Part shown: piece by piece, positions 51,860 to 61,688 of the stretch
How the letters are laid out: every line of letters begins with the position of its first letter
Numbering within the stretch: the stretch's first letter is position 1
From: Verrucomicrobiota bacterium
GTDB lineage: Bacteria > Verrucomicrobiota > Verrucomicrobiia > Chthoniobacterales > Terrimicrobiaceae
Direction of reading: 5' to 3'
DNA: 64,000 nt
Assembly: GCA_017305195.1 (NCBI GenBank)
Contig: JAFKMU010000047.1
Coordinates: forward strand, 227,391-291,390
Notes under the pieces: generated by a model
Told to the model about the DNA's origin: nothing
What the model saw: the letters and a program-made list of their open reading frames with translations, nothing else
Databases searched by the model: none
Position numbers and translations under genes: made by a program

Positions 51860-53149
51860 TTACTCGTAACGCAGGGCTTTCACGGGGTCGAGCCGGGCGG
51901 CGACGTAGGCGGGAATGAGCGCGGCCAGCGAGCAAATGATGAAGGCGCTCGTGCAGATGATTGCGACGTCGGAAGGGACAATTTCCGCCGGGATTTCGCT
52001 GAACTGATAGACGGAGCGTGGGAAGACCTCGATGTGAAAGGTGTTGGCGAGGAAATCGCTGACCTGGTTGCGATACTGGACGAGGGAGATGCCGGTGATG
52101 AGGCCGACGATGGTGCCGAAGAGGCCGACGACGACGCCCTGCGCCATGAAGACGCCGACGATCTGCATGGTCTGGGCACCGAGGGCTTTCATGATGCCGA
52201 TCTCGCGCGTCTTTTGCACGGTCACGGTGATGAGGGTGTTCATGATGCCAAAGGCGGCGACGAGGACGATGAAAAGAAGGATGAAGAACATGACGTTGCG
52301 CTCCATCTTGATCGCGTCAAAGATCTGCTTGTTCATGTCGATCCAGGTCATCGCGGTATCGGGGTATTTCAGAATCCCCTGAATTTCCTCCTTCACGGCG
52401 TCCGCGCGGTAGCGGTCGGTGGTGCGGATGGCGAGGCCGTGAATGTCCCCGCCGAGGTCGTAGACCTCCTGTGCGACGTAAAGCGGCACGAGCATAAAGT
52501 CGCTGTCGTAAAGGTAGCGGCCGCTCTCAAAGATGCCCGTGACGGTGAGCTCGCGGGGCAGGATCATCTGCTTGAGCGCGGCAGCGTCGGATTTGCTGCC
52601 TTCCTTCTGGAGGCGTTCGAGTTCGTTGAAGATCTGGCTGACGTTGCCGGGTGAGTAGAGGGTAATCTTGTCCCCTACCCCTGCATGCAGGAGGGCGGCG
52701 AGCTCGGAACCGAGTATCACCTTGTCCCCATCGAGATCGAGGTCGCCCTGGACGATGAATTGTTTCAACTCCGTGACCTTTTCCTCGGCCTCGGGATCGA
52801 TGCCCCGGATCTTCGGCGCGACGCGGATATTCTCATGTTCCACCAGGACGGGACCCTGGACGAATGGAGCGGCAGCGACGACGTCCTTCAGCTTGAGGAT
52901 TTTATCCTGAAGCTCCTCCCAATTGGTAAGCGGGCTGTCCATGCGGGAGACGACGACGTGGGCGTCGAACCCGACGACCTTGCGCTCGAGTTCGCGCTCA
53001 AAGCCGGTCATCACGCTGATGACGAGGATGAGCACCATCACGCCGAGCGTGACGCCCAGGATCGAGATGAGCGTAATGATGGAAAGAAACGTGCGCTTGG
53101 GCCGGAGGTAGCGGAGCGCGAGAAAAAGGCTGAAACTGCGTTGGATCAT
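51860..53149 (-). CDS. LolC/LolE-type ABC transporter permease
   Basis: A 429-residue protein with one N-terminal helix, a large extracytoplasmic domain (about 50-275) and three C-terminal helices, the FtsX/LolC layout. LALRYLRPKRTFLSIITLISILGVTLGVM is the typical beginning, and TREIGIMKALGAQTMQI the usual loop. LolCDE moves lipoproteins from the inner membrane toward the outer membrane. No LolD ATPase gene is in the window directly after it. It follows the MFS gene by 6 bases. Confidence 0.88.
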   Translation of the reverse strand: MIQRSFSLFLALRYLRPKRTFLSIITLISILGVTLGVMVLILVISVMTGFERELERKVVGFDAHVVVSRMDSPLTNWEELQDKILKLKDVVAAAPFVQGPVLVEHENIRVAPKIRGIDPEAEEKVTELKQFIVQGDLDLDGDKVILGSELAALLHAGVGDKITLYSPGNVSQIFNELERLQKEGSKSDAAALKQMILPRELTVTGIFESGRYLYDSDFMLVPLYVAQEVYDLGGDIHGLAIRTTDRYRADAVKEEIQGILKYPDTAMTWIDMNKQIFDAIKMERNVMFFILLFIVLVAAFGIMNTLITVTVQKTREIGIMKALGAQTMQIVGVFMAQGVVVGLFGTIVGLITGISLVQYRNQVSDFLANTFHIEVFPRSVYQFSEIPAEIVPSDVAIICTSAFIICSLAALIPAYVAARLDPVKALRYE

Positions 53150-53155
53150 GGATGA

Positions 53156-54535
53156 TTAGCGGTGCCGGAATCGCGCGAGGCTCTTCAGTCGCCGGTAGAT
53201 CGACAGGGATTCCCTCCCCTCGGCCCCCGGCGACTCGTGGAGACGCGGAATGTACAGGAATGCGACGATGTTGATAACGAGGAGGGCGAGAAAGTAAATA
53301 CTGTGCCGCTTCCAGTGAAAAACGCCCGTAACGGCCTCGTAAGTGCCGATCATGTCGAGCGTGAGCCCCCACATGACAGGCGCAGCCCCCAAGCCAAGGC
53401 TGGTGATGACGGTGAAGAGGGCAAAAAAGTGGTTCCGGCCCATCTCAGGCATGGTCGCCATGGTAATGCGGGCGTTGGCGAGGTTGAAATTGGCCGACGC
53501 GATGCCGGAGAAGACATTCAGGGTCGCGATGAGCACCATGGAGGTCGGCACAACGTTGGCAGCGGCGAGGAACCAGAGGAAGATCACCGCGGAAAACATC
53601 GCGGTGGCGAAACGCATGAGCGGCTTGCTCCCGGTCTGGTCGACGATTCTCCCAGTAAACGGCAGGGCGATAAGCGCGCCGACAAAGGAGAAGGCAGAGA
53701 TGTACATCACCGAGGAAACGTCGAAATGCCCGACCTCCCGCAGATACTCGACGGTGAAGACACCGAGACTGCCCACGACCGACATGAAGAGGAGGTTGAA
53801 GATGATGAGTTCACGGAAAGGGGGATACGCCAGCATCGTACGCCATGGCACCTTTTGCGAATTGCGCGCCTTCTTTTCACTCGGCGGCACCTCGGGGATG
53901 CGTCGCAGCACAAAAAGGCTCGCGGTAGCGGAAAATGCGCTCAGGAGAAAGACGAGGCAATACTCCCAGGGATCGACCTTGCCCATCATGAGCACCGCCG
54001 AGGCGATGAGTGACAGGAGAGCCCCCATGTACATGAAAAGCTGATCGACCGAGAGAAACCGGCCCCGGACATTCTCGGGTACGATCTCCGTGATCCACGG
54101 CATCCAGGCCGCCGAGGAGATGCCCCTCAGGAGATTGAAAAAGAACAGTGCCGCCATGAGCACGACGATTTTCGCCGTGGCATCGAGGAATACGAGCAGC
54201 GGCACGAACGCCATGAGGAAAATGAAGAACGTCCTCGCACCCCACCCCGCCAGGACAAACTGCCGGTAGCCGTACCGGTCGAGATGCTGCGCGGCCGGGA
54301 GCTGAAAGACGGTCATCAGCGGAGTGAAGGACGCGATGATGCCGAGCACGGTGGACGAAGCGCCGAGTGACTTCGCAAAGACGATCACCGGCGCCCCGAG
54401 GACGATCTGAAAGGAAAACGCATTGAAGAGCTGAAACCAATGCGCGCTGACCGGCCCCGGCGACGACAAAAAGCCGCCGCCGTGCTTCTGACCGCTCCCA
54501 GGGTCATTCGCCGAAGCCGGCTGCTCTACATTCAA
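53156..54535 (-). CDS. Major facilitator superfamily transporter
   Basis: A 459-residue protein with about twelve membrane helices. FQIVLGAPVIVFAKSLGASSTVLG and the loop ENVRGRFLSVDQLFMY between helices 4 and 5 fit the MFS fold. The substrate cannot be read. The ATG overlaps the stop of lysS (ATGA), and lolC/E follows closely, forming a lysS-MFS-lol operon. Confidence 0.82.
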   Translation of the reverse strand: MNVEQPASANDPGSGQKHGGGFLSSPGPVSAHWFQLFNAFSFQIVLGAPVIVFAKSLGASSTVLGIIASFTPLMTVFQLPAAQHLDRYGYRQFVLAGWGARTFFIFLMAFVPLLVFLDATAKIVVLMAALFFFNLLRGISSAAWMPWITEIVPENVRGRFLSVDQLFMYMGALLSLIASAVLMMGKVDPWEYCLVFLLSAFSATASLFVLRRIPEVPPSEKKARNSQKVPWRTMLAYPPFRELIIFNLLFMSVVGSLGVFTVEYLREVGHFDVSSVMYISAFSFVGALIALPFTGRIVDQTGSKPLMRFATAMFSAVIFLWFLAAANVVPTSMVLIATLNVFSGIASANFNLANARITMATMPEMGRNHFFALFTVITSLGLGAAPVMWGLTLDMIGTYEAVTGVFHWKRHSIYFLALLVINIVAFLYIPRLHESPGAEGRESLSIYRRLKSLARFRHR

Positions 54536-55983
54536 CTCTCGCGTGCCCGCATGTGCGGGAAGAGGATGACGTCGCGGATGCTCTCCGCTCCGGTCAGCAT
54601 CATGACCAGCCGGTCGATGCCGATGCCGACGCCTCCTGCGGGCGGCATGCCGTACTCCAGCGCGCCGAGAAAGTCCTCATCGAGCTTCTGGGTCTCCCCG
54701 CCGCTCTGGTGCTCGAGACGCTGGCGCTGGATGTCCGGGTCGTTCAGCTCGGAGTAACCTGGCGAGATTTCCTGCCCGTTGATCACGAGTTCGTAAACGT
54801 CGACGACGCTGTCGTCCTCGGCATTCTGGTTGGCCAGCGGCACGAGTTCCTTCGGGCAATGGGTGACGAAGAGCGGGTTGATCGACTTTTCCTCCACCAG
54901 CTTCTCAAAGACATGCTGGGTGAGCTCGAAGTCCTCAGTGCAATGCTGGATGTCGAGGCCGAGCTCAACGCACTTCGCACGCTTCGCCTCGGAGGAAAGC
55001 TCGTACCACTCGGGCACGACGCCCTTGATGAGGTCGGCGTACCGGGCGCGCTTCCACGGTCGCGTGAGATCGATGGTCTTGGTGACATTGCCCTCGGCGT
55101 CCTTGTGCTCGATCTGGAGCGTACCACGCACGGACAGGGCGAGGTGGCAGATCATTTCCTCCACCAGCTCGGACATGCTCTCAAAATCGGAGAAGGCCCA
55201 GTAGACCTCCAGCATGGTGAACTCCGGATTGTGGCGGCGCGAAATGCCTTCGTTGCGGAAGTTGCGGTTCAGTTCGAAAACCTTCGGGAACCCGCCCACA
55301 AGGAGCCGCTTCAGGTACAACTCCGGCGCGATACGGAGGAAAAGATCCATGCTGAGCGCATTGTGGTGCGTCTTGAAGGGCGCGGCGGCGGCTCCGCCTG
55401 CGACGGCCTGCATCATGGGCGTCTCGACCTCGAGGAAACCCCTCTCATCGAGGAAGCGGCGGATTTCGCGCACGATGGCGATACGCTGGAGGAAAACCTC
55501 GCGCGACTCGGGGTTGGAGATCAGGTCGAGGTAACGCTGGCGGTACTTGATCTCGGCATCCTGCACGCCGTGCCACTTGTCCGGCAGCGGACGCAGCGCC
55601 TTGGAGAGCACGGTCAGGGTCTTGACCCGGATCGACGGTTCGCCGGTCTTGGTCGTGAAATACTCGCCCTCGACGCCCATCCAGTCGCCAATGTCGAGCT
55701 GCTGAAAGGTCGAGAACGCGTCCTCGCCGATCTCCTTGGCATGGAGAAAGAGCTGGATGCGGTCCGTGATGTCGGAAAGGTCGAGGAAGCGGCTCTTGCC
55801 CATGTCGCGATGGGCAGTGATGCGCCCGGCGGCGCGCACGGTTTTCCCCTCGGCGAAGGCGTTGCGCACATCCGAGATACTGCCATCCGTGGGAAAGCGG
55901 CCCCCAAAGGGGCGGACACCCTTGGCACGAAGGGCGTCGAGCTTTTGCCGGCGCACGGCCAGCAAGTCACTAATCGGTTCCAT
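54532..55983 (-). CDS. lysS: Lysyl-tRNA synthetase, class II
   Basis: A 483-residue enzyme. The N-terminal OB-fold anticodon domain (about 45-150, RAAGRITAHRDMGKSRFLDL) is followed by the catalytic domain with RGFLEVETPMMQAVAGGAAA (motif 1), ELNRNFRNEGISRRHNPEFTMLE (motif 2) and GGVGIGIDRLVMML (motif 3). It attaches lysine to tRNA-Lys. Length and motifs are complete. Confidence 0.95.
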   Translation of the reverse strand: MEPISDLLAVRRQKLDALRAKGVRPFGGRFPTDGSISDVRNAFAEGKTVRAAGRITAHRDMGKSRFLDLSDITDRIQLFLHAKEIGEDAFSTFQQLDIGDWMGVEGEYFTTKTGEPSIRVKTLTVLSKALRPLPDKWHGVQDAEIKYRQRYLDLISNPESREVFLQRIAIVREIRRFLDERGFLEVETPMMQAVAGGAAAAPFKTHHNALSMDLFLRIAPELYLKRLLVGGFPKVFELNRNFRNEGISRRHNPEFTMLEVYWAFSDFESMSELVEEMICHLALSVRGTLQIEHKDAEGNVTKTIDLTRPWKRARYADLIKGVVPEWYELSSEAKRAKCVELGLDIQHCTEDFELTQHVFEKLVEEKSINPLFVTHCPKELVPLANQNAEDDSVVDVYELVINGQEISPGYSELNDPDIQRQRLEHQSGGETQKLDEDFLGALEYGMPPAGGVGIGIDRLVMMLTGAESIRDVILFPHMRARES

Positions 55984-56041
55984 CGGCTGACATTATCGGG
56001 GACACGCTTTCTTGGCAATCCCCCGCCCCTCCCCGAGGAGC

Positions 56042-56992
56042 CTAGTTGTTTCGCTTCCGCGGAAAGGGCGTCGGGGTGGAGGCCGGTTTAGGCTTCGGCG
56101 GGCTGCCCCAGAGCAGCGAGGACGGGCGCTGTTTGATCGAGGAAGAGAAATCCTCCAGGTTTTCCATCGTGGCCGAGAGACTGCGCAGCGTGCAGCGGAT
56201 TTCCTCGGGCTTGAGGTTGGAGAGGACTTTCTGGAGTTCCTTGTTGGAATCCTCCAGGCCGCTCATCAGCGACCGGGCATCGGCGCTCAGGTCGCCGAGC
56301 TTCGCCTCCTGGATGGCCTGGTCGAGCTGAGTCAAGAGAGTCTGGAGATTCTGGCTGACCTGATCGATCTGCGCGTCGGTGAGGGCCTTGTTCAGGTTTT
56401 GCAGGAGCTGGTTGAGCCCGCCCTGGATCTCGCCCAGGTTGAGCTGCTCGACATCGCGCATGATCTTGTTCATCGAGTCGAGAATGTCGGTCAACTCGCC
56501 CGGAGCAGACGGAATGTAGTAAAATGTGGGACGCCAATGGAACGGCAACTCAGGGTATTGCGCCGGGTCGTCAACATAGTTGATCTCCAGATAATTCAGC
56601 CCCGTGATGCCCAGCGGCTCGATCCGCACCCGCATGCCTCGGGCGATGCCCTGCTCAAGGATCGGCTGGAGGTTCTCCTGAAACATGCCGGGGAAGATCT
56701 CCTTGTCGACCTCCATGCGGATGACGACATAGTTCTCCTTGTTCGTCATGTCCTTCTGCGGATAGGCGTTGAAGCTGAACCCGAGCCAGCTCACCTGCCC
56801 GATCTGAACGCCGCGAAACTTCACCGGCGAGCCGACGTCGATGCCCTGGACGGTCCCCTTCTCGTAGGTCTCGAAGGTGATCTTGCGCTTGAAGAACTGA
56901 CCGGCGCCGAACACCACCAGGCCCACCACAAAAATGGCGATGGCGCAGAGAATGAAGATACCGATCCGAAAATAGTTGGCTGATTTGGGCAT
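56042..56992 (-). CDS. mlaD: MlaD family (MCE domain) lipid transport protein
   Basis: A 316-residue protein with an N-terminal membrane anchor (YFRIGIFILCAIAIFVVGLVVFG), an MCE domain (about 35-145, GIDVGSPVKFRGVQIGQV and GITGLNYLEI) and a long helical C-terminal part (about 165-285) with coiled-coil heptads. MlaD-type proteins form hexamers that shuttle phospholipids across the periplasm. The ATPase and permease genes lie directly upstream. Confidence 0.9.
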   Translation of the reverse strand: MPKSANYFRIGIFILCAIAIFVVGLVVFGAGQFFKRKITFETYEKGTVQGIDVGSPVKFRGVQIGQVSWLGFSFNAYPQKDMTNKENYVVIRMEVDKEIFPGMFQENLQPILEQGIARGMRVRIEPLGITGLNYLEINYVDDPAQYPELPFHWRPTFYYIPSAPGELTDILDSMNKIMRDVEQLNLGEIQGGLNQLLQNLNKALTDAQIDQVSQNLQTLLTQLDQAIQEAKLGDLSADARSLMSGLEDSNKELQKVLSNLKPEEIRCTLRSLSATMENLEDFSSSIKQRPSSLLWGSPPKPKPASTPTPFPRKRNN

Positions 56993-56999
56993 GGCTTGT

Positions 57000-57755
57000 C
57001 TACGCGGGATGGACCTCCCGCTTCATGAATTCACGAATCCACTCGTGCTGTGATTTGTCGCGCAATTCCTCCGGGGAACCGATCTCAGCGATTCCCTGGA
57101 TCTCCTTGTCCAGCATCACCACGCGGTCGGCCACGGTGTAAATGCTGGGCAGTTCGTGTGTCACGATCACAAAGGTGATGCCCAGGCTGTCATTGAGTCG
57201 GAGGATGAGTTGGTCGAGCTCCGCCGAGGTGATGGGATCGAGGCCCGCCGAGGGCTCATCGAGGAAAAGCACCTGCGGGTCGAGCGCCATGGCACGGGCG
57301 ATGGCGGCGCGCTTCTGCATGCCGCCGCTGACCTCGGAGGGCAGGCTGCCGGTGAAAGCCTCCAGCCCGACGAGGCTGAGCTTCATCTTTGCGATGAGGT
57401 CCATCGCATCCGAGGGCAGGTCGGTGAACTCCTCCAAAGGCAGGCGGACATTCTCCGCCAGCGTGAGTGACCCAAAGAGGGCCCCGCTTTGATAGGTGAT
57501 GCCGATGGATCGCAGGATGGACTGCAATTCCTCGCCCTCTGCATGGACGATGCTCTTGCCGTTGATCAGCACATCGCCCTTCGGCGGATGATAGAGGCCG
57601 ATCATGTGCTTGAGGAGAGTGCTCTTGCCGCAGCCCGAACCGCCGAGGATGACGACGATTTCCGACCGCTGGACGGTGAACGAAACGCCCTTGAGGATAA
57701 CATTGTCCTCATATCCGGCGGTGAGGTCTTTGACTTCGATGATCGCGTCGCTCAT
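57000..57755 (-). CDS. mlaF: ABC transporter ATP-binding protein MlaF
   Basis: A 251-residue ATPase: Walker A GGSGCGKSTLLKHM, signature SEVSGGMQKRAAIARA, Walker B VLFLDEPSAGLD and the H-loop VTHELPS. The sequence fits the MlaF/Ttg2A group that powers phospholipid transport with MlaE and MlaD. It begins 1 base after the MlaE gene. Confidence 0.93.
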   Translation of the reverse strand: MSDAIIEVKDLTAGYEDNVILKGVSFTVQRSEIVVILGGSGCGKSTLLKHMIGLYHPPKGDVLINGKSIVHAEGEELQSILRSIGITYQSGALFGSLTLAENVRLPLEEFTDLPSDAMDLIAKMKLSLVGLEAFTGSLPSEVSGGMQKRAAIARAMALDPQVLFLDEPSAGLDPITSAELDQLILRLNDSLGITFVIVTHELPSIYTVADRVVMLDKEIQGIAEIGSPEELRDKSQHEWIREFMKREVHPA

Positions 57756-57756
57756 C

Positions 57757-58863
57757 TCAGAAATTCAGCACGTAGAAGACCACCGCAAAGATCGCGTCGG
57801 TGATCACGATAAGCACGATGCCGCTGACCACGGCGCGGGTCGTCGAGTCGCCCACGGCGGTCGCGCCGGACTTGGTCTGCAGCCCCCGCAGGCACCCGAT
57901 GCCGGCGACAAGAACGCCAAAGACCACGGATTTGATCAACCCGGAGAGGATGTCGCTGGTCTCCACATTCGCCGTGACCTGCCGGTAGAGAGCGGCAAAG
58001 GGAAAGCCGAAAGACATCATGACGATGAAGCCGCCGAGGAGCCCCATGAGGTTTGCGTAAATGCTGAGCAGCGGCGTGGCGATGATGCCCGCGATCATGC
58101 GCGGAGCGACGAGGAAGCGCGCGTCGTCGATGCCCATCGTCTTGAGGGCGTTCAGCTCCTCGTTGACCTTCATCGTCCCGATCTCGGCAGCAAAGGCCGA
58201 ACCGGAGCGCCCGGCCAGCAGGATCGCTGTCATAATTGACCCGAGTTCGCGGAACATGGCCAGAGCGACGAGGTTGATCACAAAAATATCCACGCCGAAT
58301 TGCTTGAGCGGGATGGCGGATTGAAAAGCCATGATCAGGCCCATGAGGAAGCCGATCATGCCGACGATGCCCACGGCGTTAACCCCGGCCTTTTCAAAGA
58401 TGCGCCACACGTCACCCCAGCGAACGAGCGAGGGACGAAAAAAGGTCTGCACGGAAACCACCGACATGCGCCCGAGGAAGACGACCTGATCGTAGAGATC
58501 GCGACCAAACTCCGCTCCGCCCATCCCGAGCTTCTCGATCGCCGAGATTTTCCTCGGTGGGTCGACTGGCCGGTCAAAACTATCGGAGGAAAACTGGTCG
58601 AGGAGCTTCTGAAACTCCGGGGCGAGTTTGTCGATGGAGGCCTTGTTCTGGCGAGAGAGCGCGAAGAGCAGCGCGATGCCTGCACCGTCGCAATACGTCA
58701 CCTCCGAGGCGTCGATCGACTTCACCGCCTCGTGTTTTTTACGGGATCGCTGAAAGATTGTCCGCCAGAGCTGGGCCGAGCCCTCCGCATCCAGTCGGCC
58801 GGAAAGATGCACCACGCTGCCCTCCTGGCGGTAGCTGGCTTCTTCCTCGGTCGCAGTAGACAT
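57757..58863 (-). CDS. mlaE: MlaE-type permease with N-terminal STAS domain
   Basis: A 368-residue protein from the ATG at 58863. Residues about 1-95 form a STAS-like domain (GSVVHLSGRLDAEGSAQLWR, YCDGAGIALLFAL). The rest is the MlaE permease fold, with RELGSIMTAILLAGRSGSAFAAEIGTM, the hallmark of the family. A STAS domain fused to the permease replaces separate MlaB and is known from several phyla. Confidence 0.9.
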   Translation of the reverse strand: MSTATEEEASYRQEGSVVHLSGRLDAEGSAQLWRTIFQRSRKKHEAVKSIDASEVTYCDGAGIALLFALSRQNKASIDKLAPEFQKLLDQFSSDSFDRPVDPPRKISAIEKLGMGGAEFGRDLYDQVVFLGRMSVVSVQTFFRPSLVRWGDVWRIFEKAGVNAVGIVGMIGFLMGLIMAFQSAIPLKQFGVDIFVINLVALAMFRELGSIMTAILLAGRSGSAFAAEIGTMKVNEELNALKTMGIDDARFLVAPRMIAGIIATPLLSIYANLMGLLGGFIVMMSFGFPFAALYRQVTANVETSDILSGLIKSVVFGVLVAGIGCLRGLQTKSGATAVGDSTTRAVVSGIVLIVITDAIFAVVFYVLNF

Positions 58864-58920
58864 CCGGCAAGTATGACCAAAAATCGCCATCCGTCGAGGC
58901 GTTCGGTACTGAGGGGTGGG

Positions 58921-59808
58921 TCAGGGAATCTGCGCCCAGACTGTCGTGGAGACGGGGCCATGGGTCAGGTCGGCGGGCAATGTCTCCTCGTGAAAACGGT
59001 CGCAGCCCTGCCTCCGGGCCATGCTGCGGAGGTCGCGGACCTGGAGTTCCGAGGCATTCGTGGAGAGCAAAATCCAGCCTCCCGGGGCTCCCACCTCCAG
59101 CGCGAGAGCGAGGAGTTTTTCCATATCCCGCTCAACGCGGAAGGGCCGCCCTTTCGCTCCGCGGGCAAAGGTCGGGGGATCGAGGATGATGGCATCGTAC
59201 TTCTCCCCACGCCGGGCGAGTCGGGGCAGGACATCGAGGACATCGTCGGCGATGAAGCGATGCCCCTCGGGCGCGATGCCATTGAGTTCCAGATTGCGGC
59301 GGCCCCTCGCCAACGCGACCTTGGCGAGATCGACGCTGAGCGTTTCCGCGCCAATGCTGGCGGCGGCGATCGAGAAGGCACAGGTGTAGGAAAAGGTATT
59401 GAGCGCACGACGCGGACGCAGGCCGAGGAGGTATTTCCGGTTATGCCGCTGGTCGATGAAGAGTCCGCACGAGTAGCCCGCGAGAAAGTCCACCTCGTAG
59501 CGCAATCCCAGCTCCTGCACGGTGAGCACGGAATCCAGCTCCCCTCCCCGCAGCGGGCGCGGCTTGTCCGTTTCCCCGGGAGCAATGACGAGCTGGCGTT
59601 CGTAAATCCGGTCGAGGGCAATACCGGCGCGCGCCGCCCAGGCGTCGAGGCGGTCAATCAGCTCGGGGCGCACCTGACGTTCCCGGTGCGAGATGATCGC
59701 ACCGGGGCCGAAGCGCTCAATGCGCAGGCCATCGGCTGAAGCAATGCGGCAAACCGTGCTCCCCTCGCCCTCCAGCTCGGCGACGTACTCGGGCGGCGTC
59801 CAGATCAT
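58921..59808 (-). CDS. RlmI-like class I SAM-dependent methyltransferase
   Basis: A 295-residue protein from the ATG at 59808, which overlaps the protease stop (ATGA). SCGLFIDQRHNRKYLLGL, ALNTFSYTCAFSIAAASIGA (motif I) and DAIILDPPTFARG (catalytic DPP-type motif) place it with the RlmI/RlmK family of 23S rRNA methyltransferases. It lacks the N-terminal PUA domain of E. coli RlmI. Confidence 0.85.
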   Translation of the reverse strand: MIWTPPEYVAELEGEGSTVCRIASADGLRIERFGPGAIISHRERQVRPELIDRLDAWAARAGIALDRIYERQLVIAPGETDKPRPLRGGELDSVLTVQELGLRYEVDFLAGYSCGLFIDQRHNRKYLLGLRPRRALNTFSYTCAFSIAAASIGAETLSVDLAKVALARGRRNLELNGIAPEGHRFIADDVLDVLPRLARRGEKYDAIILDPPTFARGAKGRPFRVERDMEKLLALALEVGAPGGWILLSTNASELQVRDLRSMARRQGCDRFHEETLPADLTHGPVSTTVWAQIP

Positions 59809-61676
59809 TCCGTGACGGGCGGGAGCGGCGGCATCGGGCAGTCGAGGGAATCCGCGATGGCGCGCAGGAGTTCGTATTGCTGGGTATCGACCACTCCGTC
59901 GTGCTTCACCACCTCGCGGCACGCGGCGAGGATCGTGCGCTTCACCTGCGGCGAGGCCTGGGCGGCCTCGTCGAGAGCGTTGTCGATCCGCGTGAGATCG
60001 CAGCCGTCCACCCGCGTCATGGGATAGGAGGCGGCATTGATCATGAGCTGCTGCACGCCTGCCTGAAAGGCCGCGTCACGCTGCGCCGGGTCCGGGTGGT
60101 CGATGTAGGCCAGCGCGGAAAGCAGCGTCTGCACCGAGGGCAGGAGCGGAATGATCGTGCGGTATTTCACCGACGCGCCGGTCTGGCGGGTGAAGTACAG
60201 GTCGAGGTGGCGCAGGAGGGTCTTTTGCAGGGCGAACTCAAAGAGATGCACCGCCTGGTCGGCGGCGATGAGCTTGTGGACATTCTCGCGGAAGGTCGCG
60301 TACTGGTCCGGCGAAAGCTGGCGGAGTGTGGGGACGACCAGGTCGATGAGCGGGAGCCGCTGCGGGAGCGGGATTTCGCTCCGCCGGTTGTAGAGTCCCA
60401 TCACCTCGCGCCGCATGGCGTCGTCCACCCCGATGCTGGCGAGTTGCGCCTCGCGGTAGTCCGACCGTTCGTCGAGCAGCATGGCGTAGACAAAGGCGAT
60501 GGCCCCATGCAAATCGCGTACATTGGAGAGGGCAAAGTCCGGCACGCTGGCGAGCAGGGCGGCGGCTCCGGCGAGGGTGCGCTCCAGAGTTTCCGCCGTA
60601 GACACAGGCTGGGTGGGAAGCGGCGGCGGCTGCGCGGAGGCCGATGACCGCTGGCTACTCGGAGCAGGCGGCATGTCGAGCGAGGCGGGTGGCTCGAAAT
60701 TCGGCGCGACGGCGCGGATGCGCTCCTCCAGCGGCGGGTGTGTGTCGAAGAAACTGAACGTCCTCGCCGACAATCCATCGCCAAAGTACAGGTGGCTCGC
60801 CTCCTCCGCGTGCGGGCTCGACAGCCGGGACTCGAATTTCCCGATCTTCCACAAAGCTCCCGCGATGCCATCGGGATTGCGCGTGTACTGCACCGCCGAG
60901 GCGTCGGCCAGGAACTCGCGCTGCCTGCTCACCGCGGCCTTGATGAGGTTGCCAAAAAACACGCCAATATAGCCGATGATGTAGACGGCCAGCCCGATAA
61001 GGAAGACCGCCACCGTGAGCGCCATGCCGTTCTTGCGATCTCCGTCGTTTGAACTCCCGCCATCATCCACGCGGATATAGGCAAAGATGCGCATGGCAAA
61101 GGCCCCGATGAGCGCGACGCACAGGATGCCATTGAGCAATCCGATCAGGCGCACGTTGAGCTTCATGTCCCCGTGCAGGATGTGGCTGAACTCATGCGCG
61201 ATCACGCCCTGGAGTTCGTCGCGGCTCAGCTTGTCGATGCACCCGCGCGTCACGCCGATGGCGGTGTCTCCCGGCCCGTGACCGGCGGCGAAGGCATTGA
61301 TTGTATTGTCATTCAGCACATACACCTCGGGCACCGGAACGCCGGAGGCCAGGGACATTTCCTCCACCACGTTGAGCAGCTTTTTTTCCTGCGGGTCGGT
61401 GGTGTTGGGCGTGACCGGTTCCCCGCCAAGCATGGCCGCCACGACCCGGCCGCCCTGGGCCAGTTCCGCGATCTTGACGAGGCTGCCGATGGTCACCACG
61501 GCGACCGTACCGAGGGTGACGTAACCCAGGAGCTGCGGGTCGTTCCAGGGAATCGAGGCGATCTGCGAAATCGCCACCACGATCAGCGCGATCAGGCAGA
61601 CGATGGCGAGGATGAAGTAGAAAACCAGCAGCCCGGTCTTTTTCTGGGCGGCGGCCTGACGGTCGAAGAAATCCAT
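59805..61676 (-). CDS. Large M48 family metalloprotease, HtpX-like
   Basis: A 623-residue membrane protease. Two N-terminal helices precede the catalytic region with GVIAHEFSHILHGDMKLN at about residues 157-174, the zinc HExxH motif. Two more helices follow (about 180-250), then EFLADASAVQYTRNP, which holds the third ligand. The last about 270 residues are an unusual soluble extension; near its end (ACREVVKHDGVVDTQQYELLRAIADSL) it looks TerB-like. HtpX-type enzymes degrade damaged membrane proteins. Confidence 0.9.
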   Translation of the reverse strand: MDFFDRQAAAQKKTGLLVFYFILAIVCLIALIVVAISQIASIPWNDPQLLGYVTLGTVAVVTIGSLVKIAELAQGGRVVAAMLGGEPVTPNTTDPQEKKLLNVVEEMSLASGVPVPEVYVLNDNTINAFAAGHGPGDTAIGVTRGCIDKLSRDELQGVIAHEFSHILHGDMKLNVRLIGLLNGILCVALIGAFAMRIFAYIRVDDGGSSNDGDRKNGMALTVAVFLIGLAVYIIGYIGVFFGNLIKAAVSRQREFLADASAVQYTRNPDGIAGALWKIGKFESRLSSPHAEEASHLYFGDGLSARTFSFFDTHPPLEERIRAVAPNFEPPASLDMPPAPSSQRSSASAQPPPLPTQPVSTAETLERTLAGAAALLASVPDFALSNVRDLHGAIAFVYAMLLDERSDYREAQLASIGVDDAMRREVMGLYNRRSEIPLPQRLPLIDLVVPTLRQLSPDQYATFRENVHKLIAADQAVHLFEFALQKTLLRHLDLYFTRQTGASVKYRTIIPLLPSVQTLLSALAYIDHPDPAQRDAAFQAGVQQLMINAASYPMTRVDGCDLTRIDNALDEAAQASPQVKRTILAACREVVKHDGVVDTQQYELLRAIADSLDCPMPPLPPVTE

Positions 61677-61688
61677 GGGAGAAAAAAT

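Noticed and set aside
54553..56091. 512-codon plus-strand frame
   Set aside because: It is the antisense shadow of lysS, a well-supported gene with all class II motifs.
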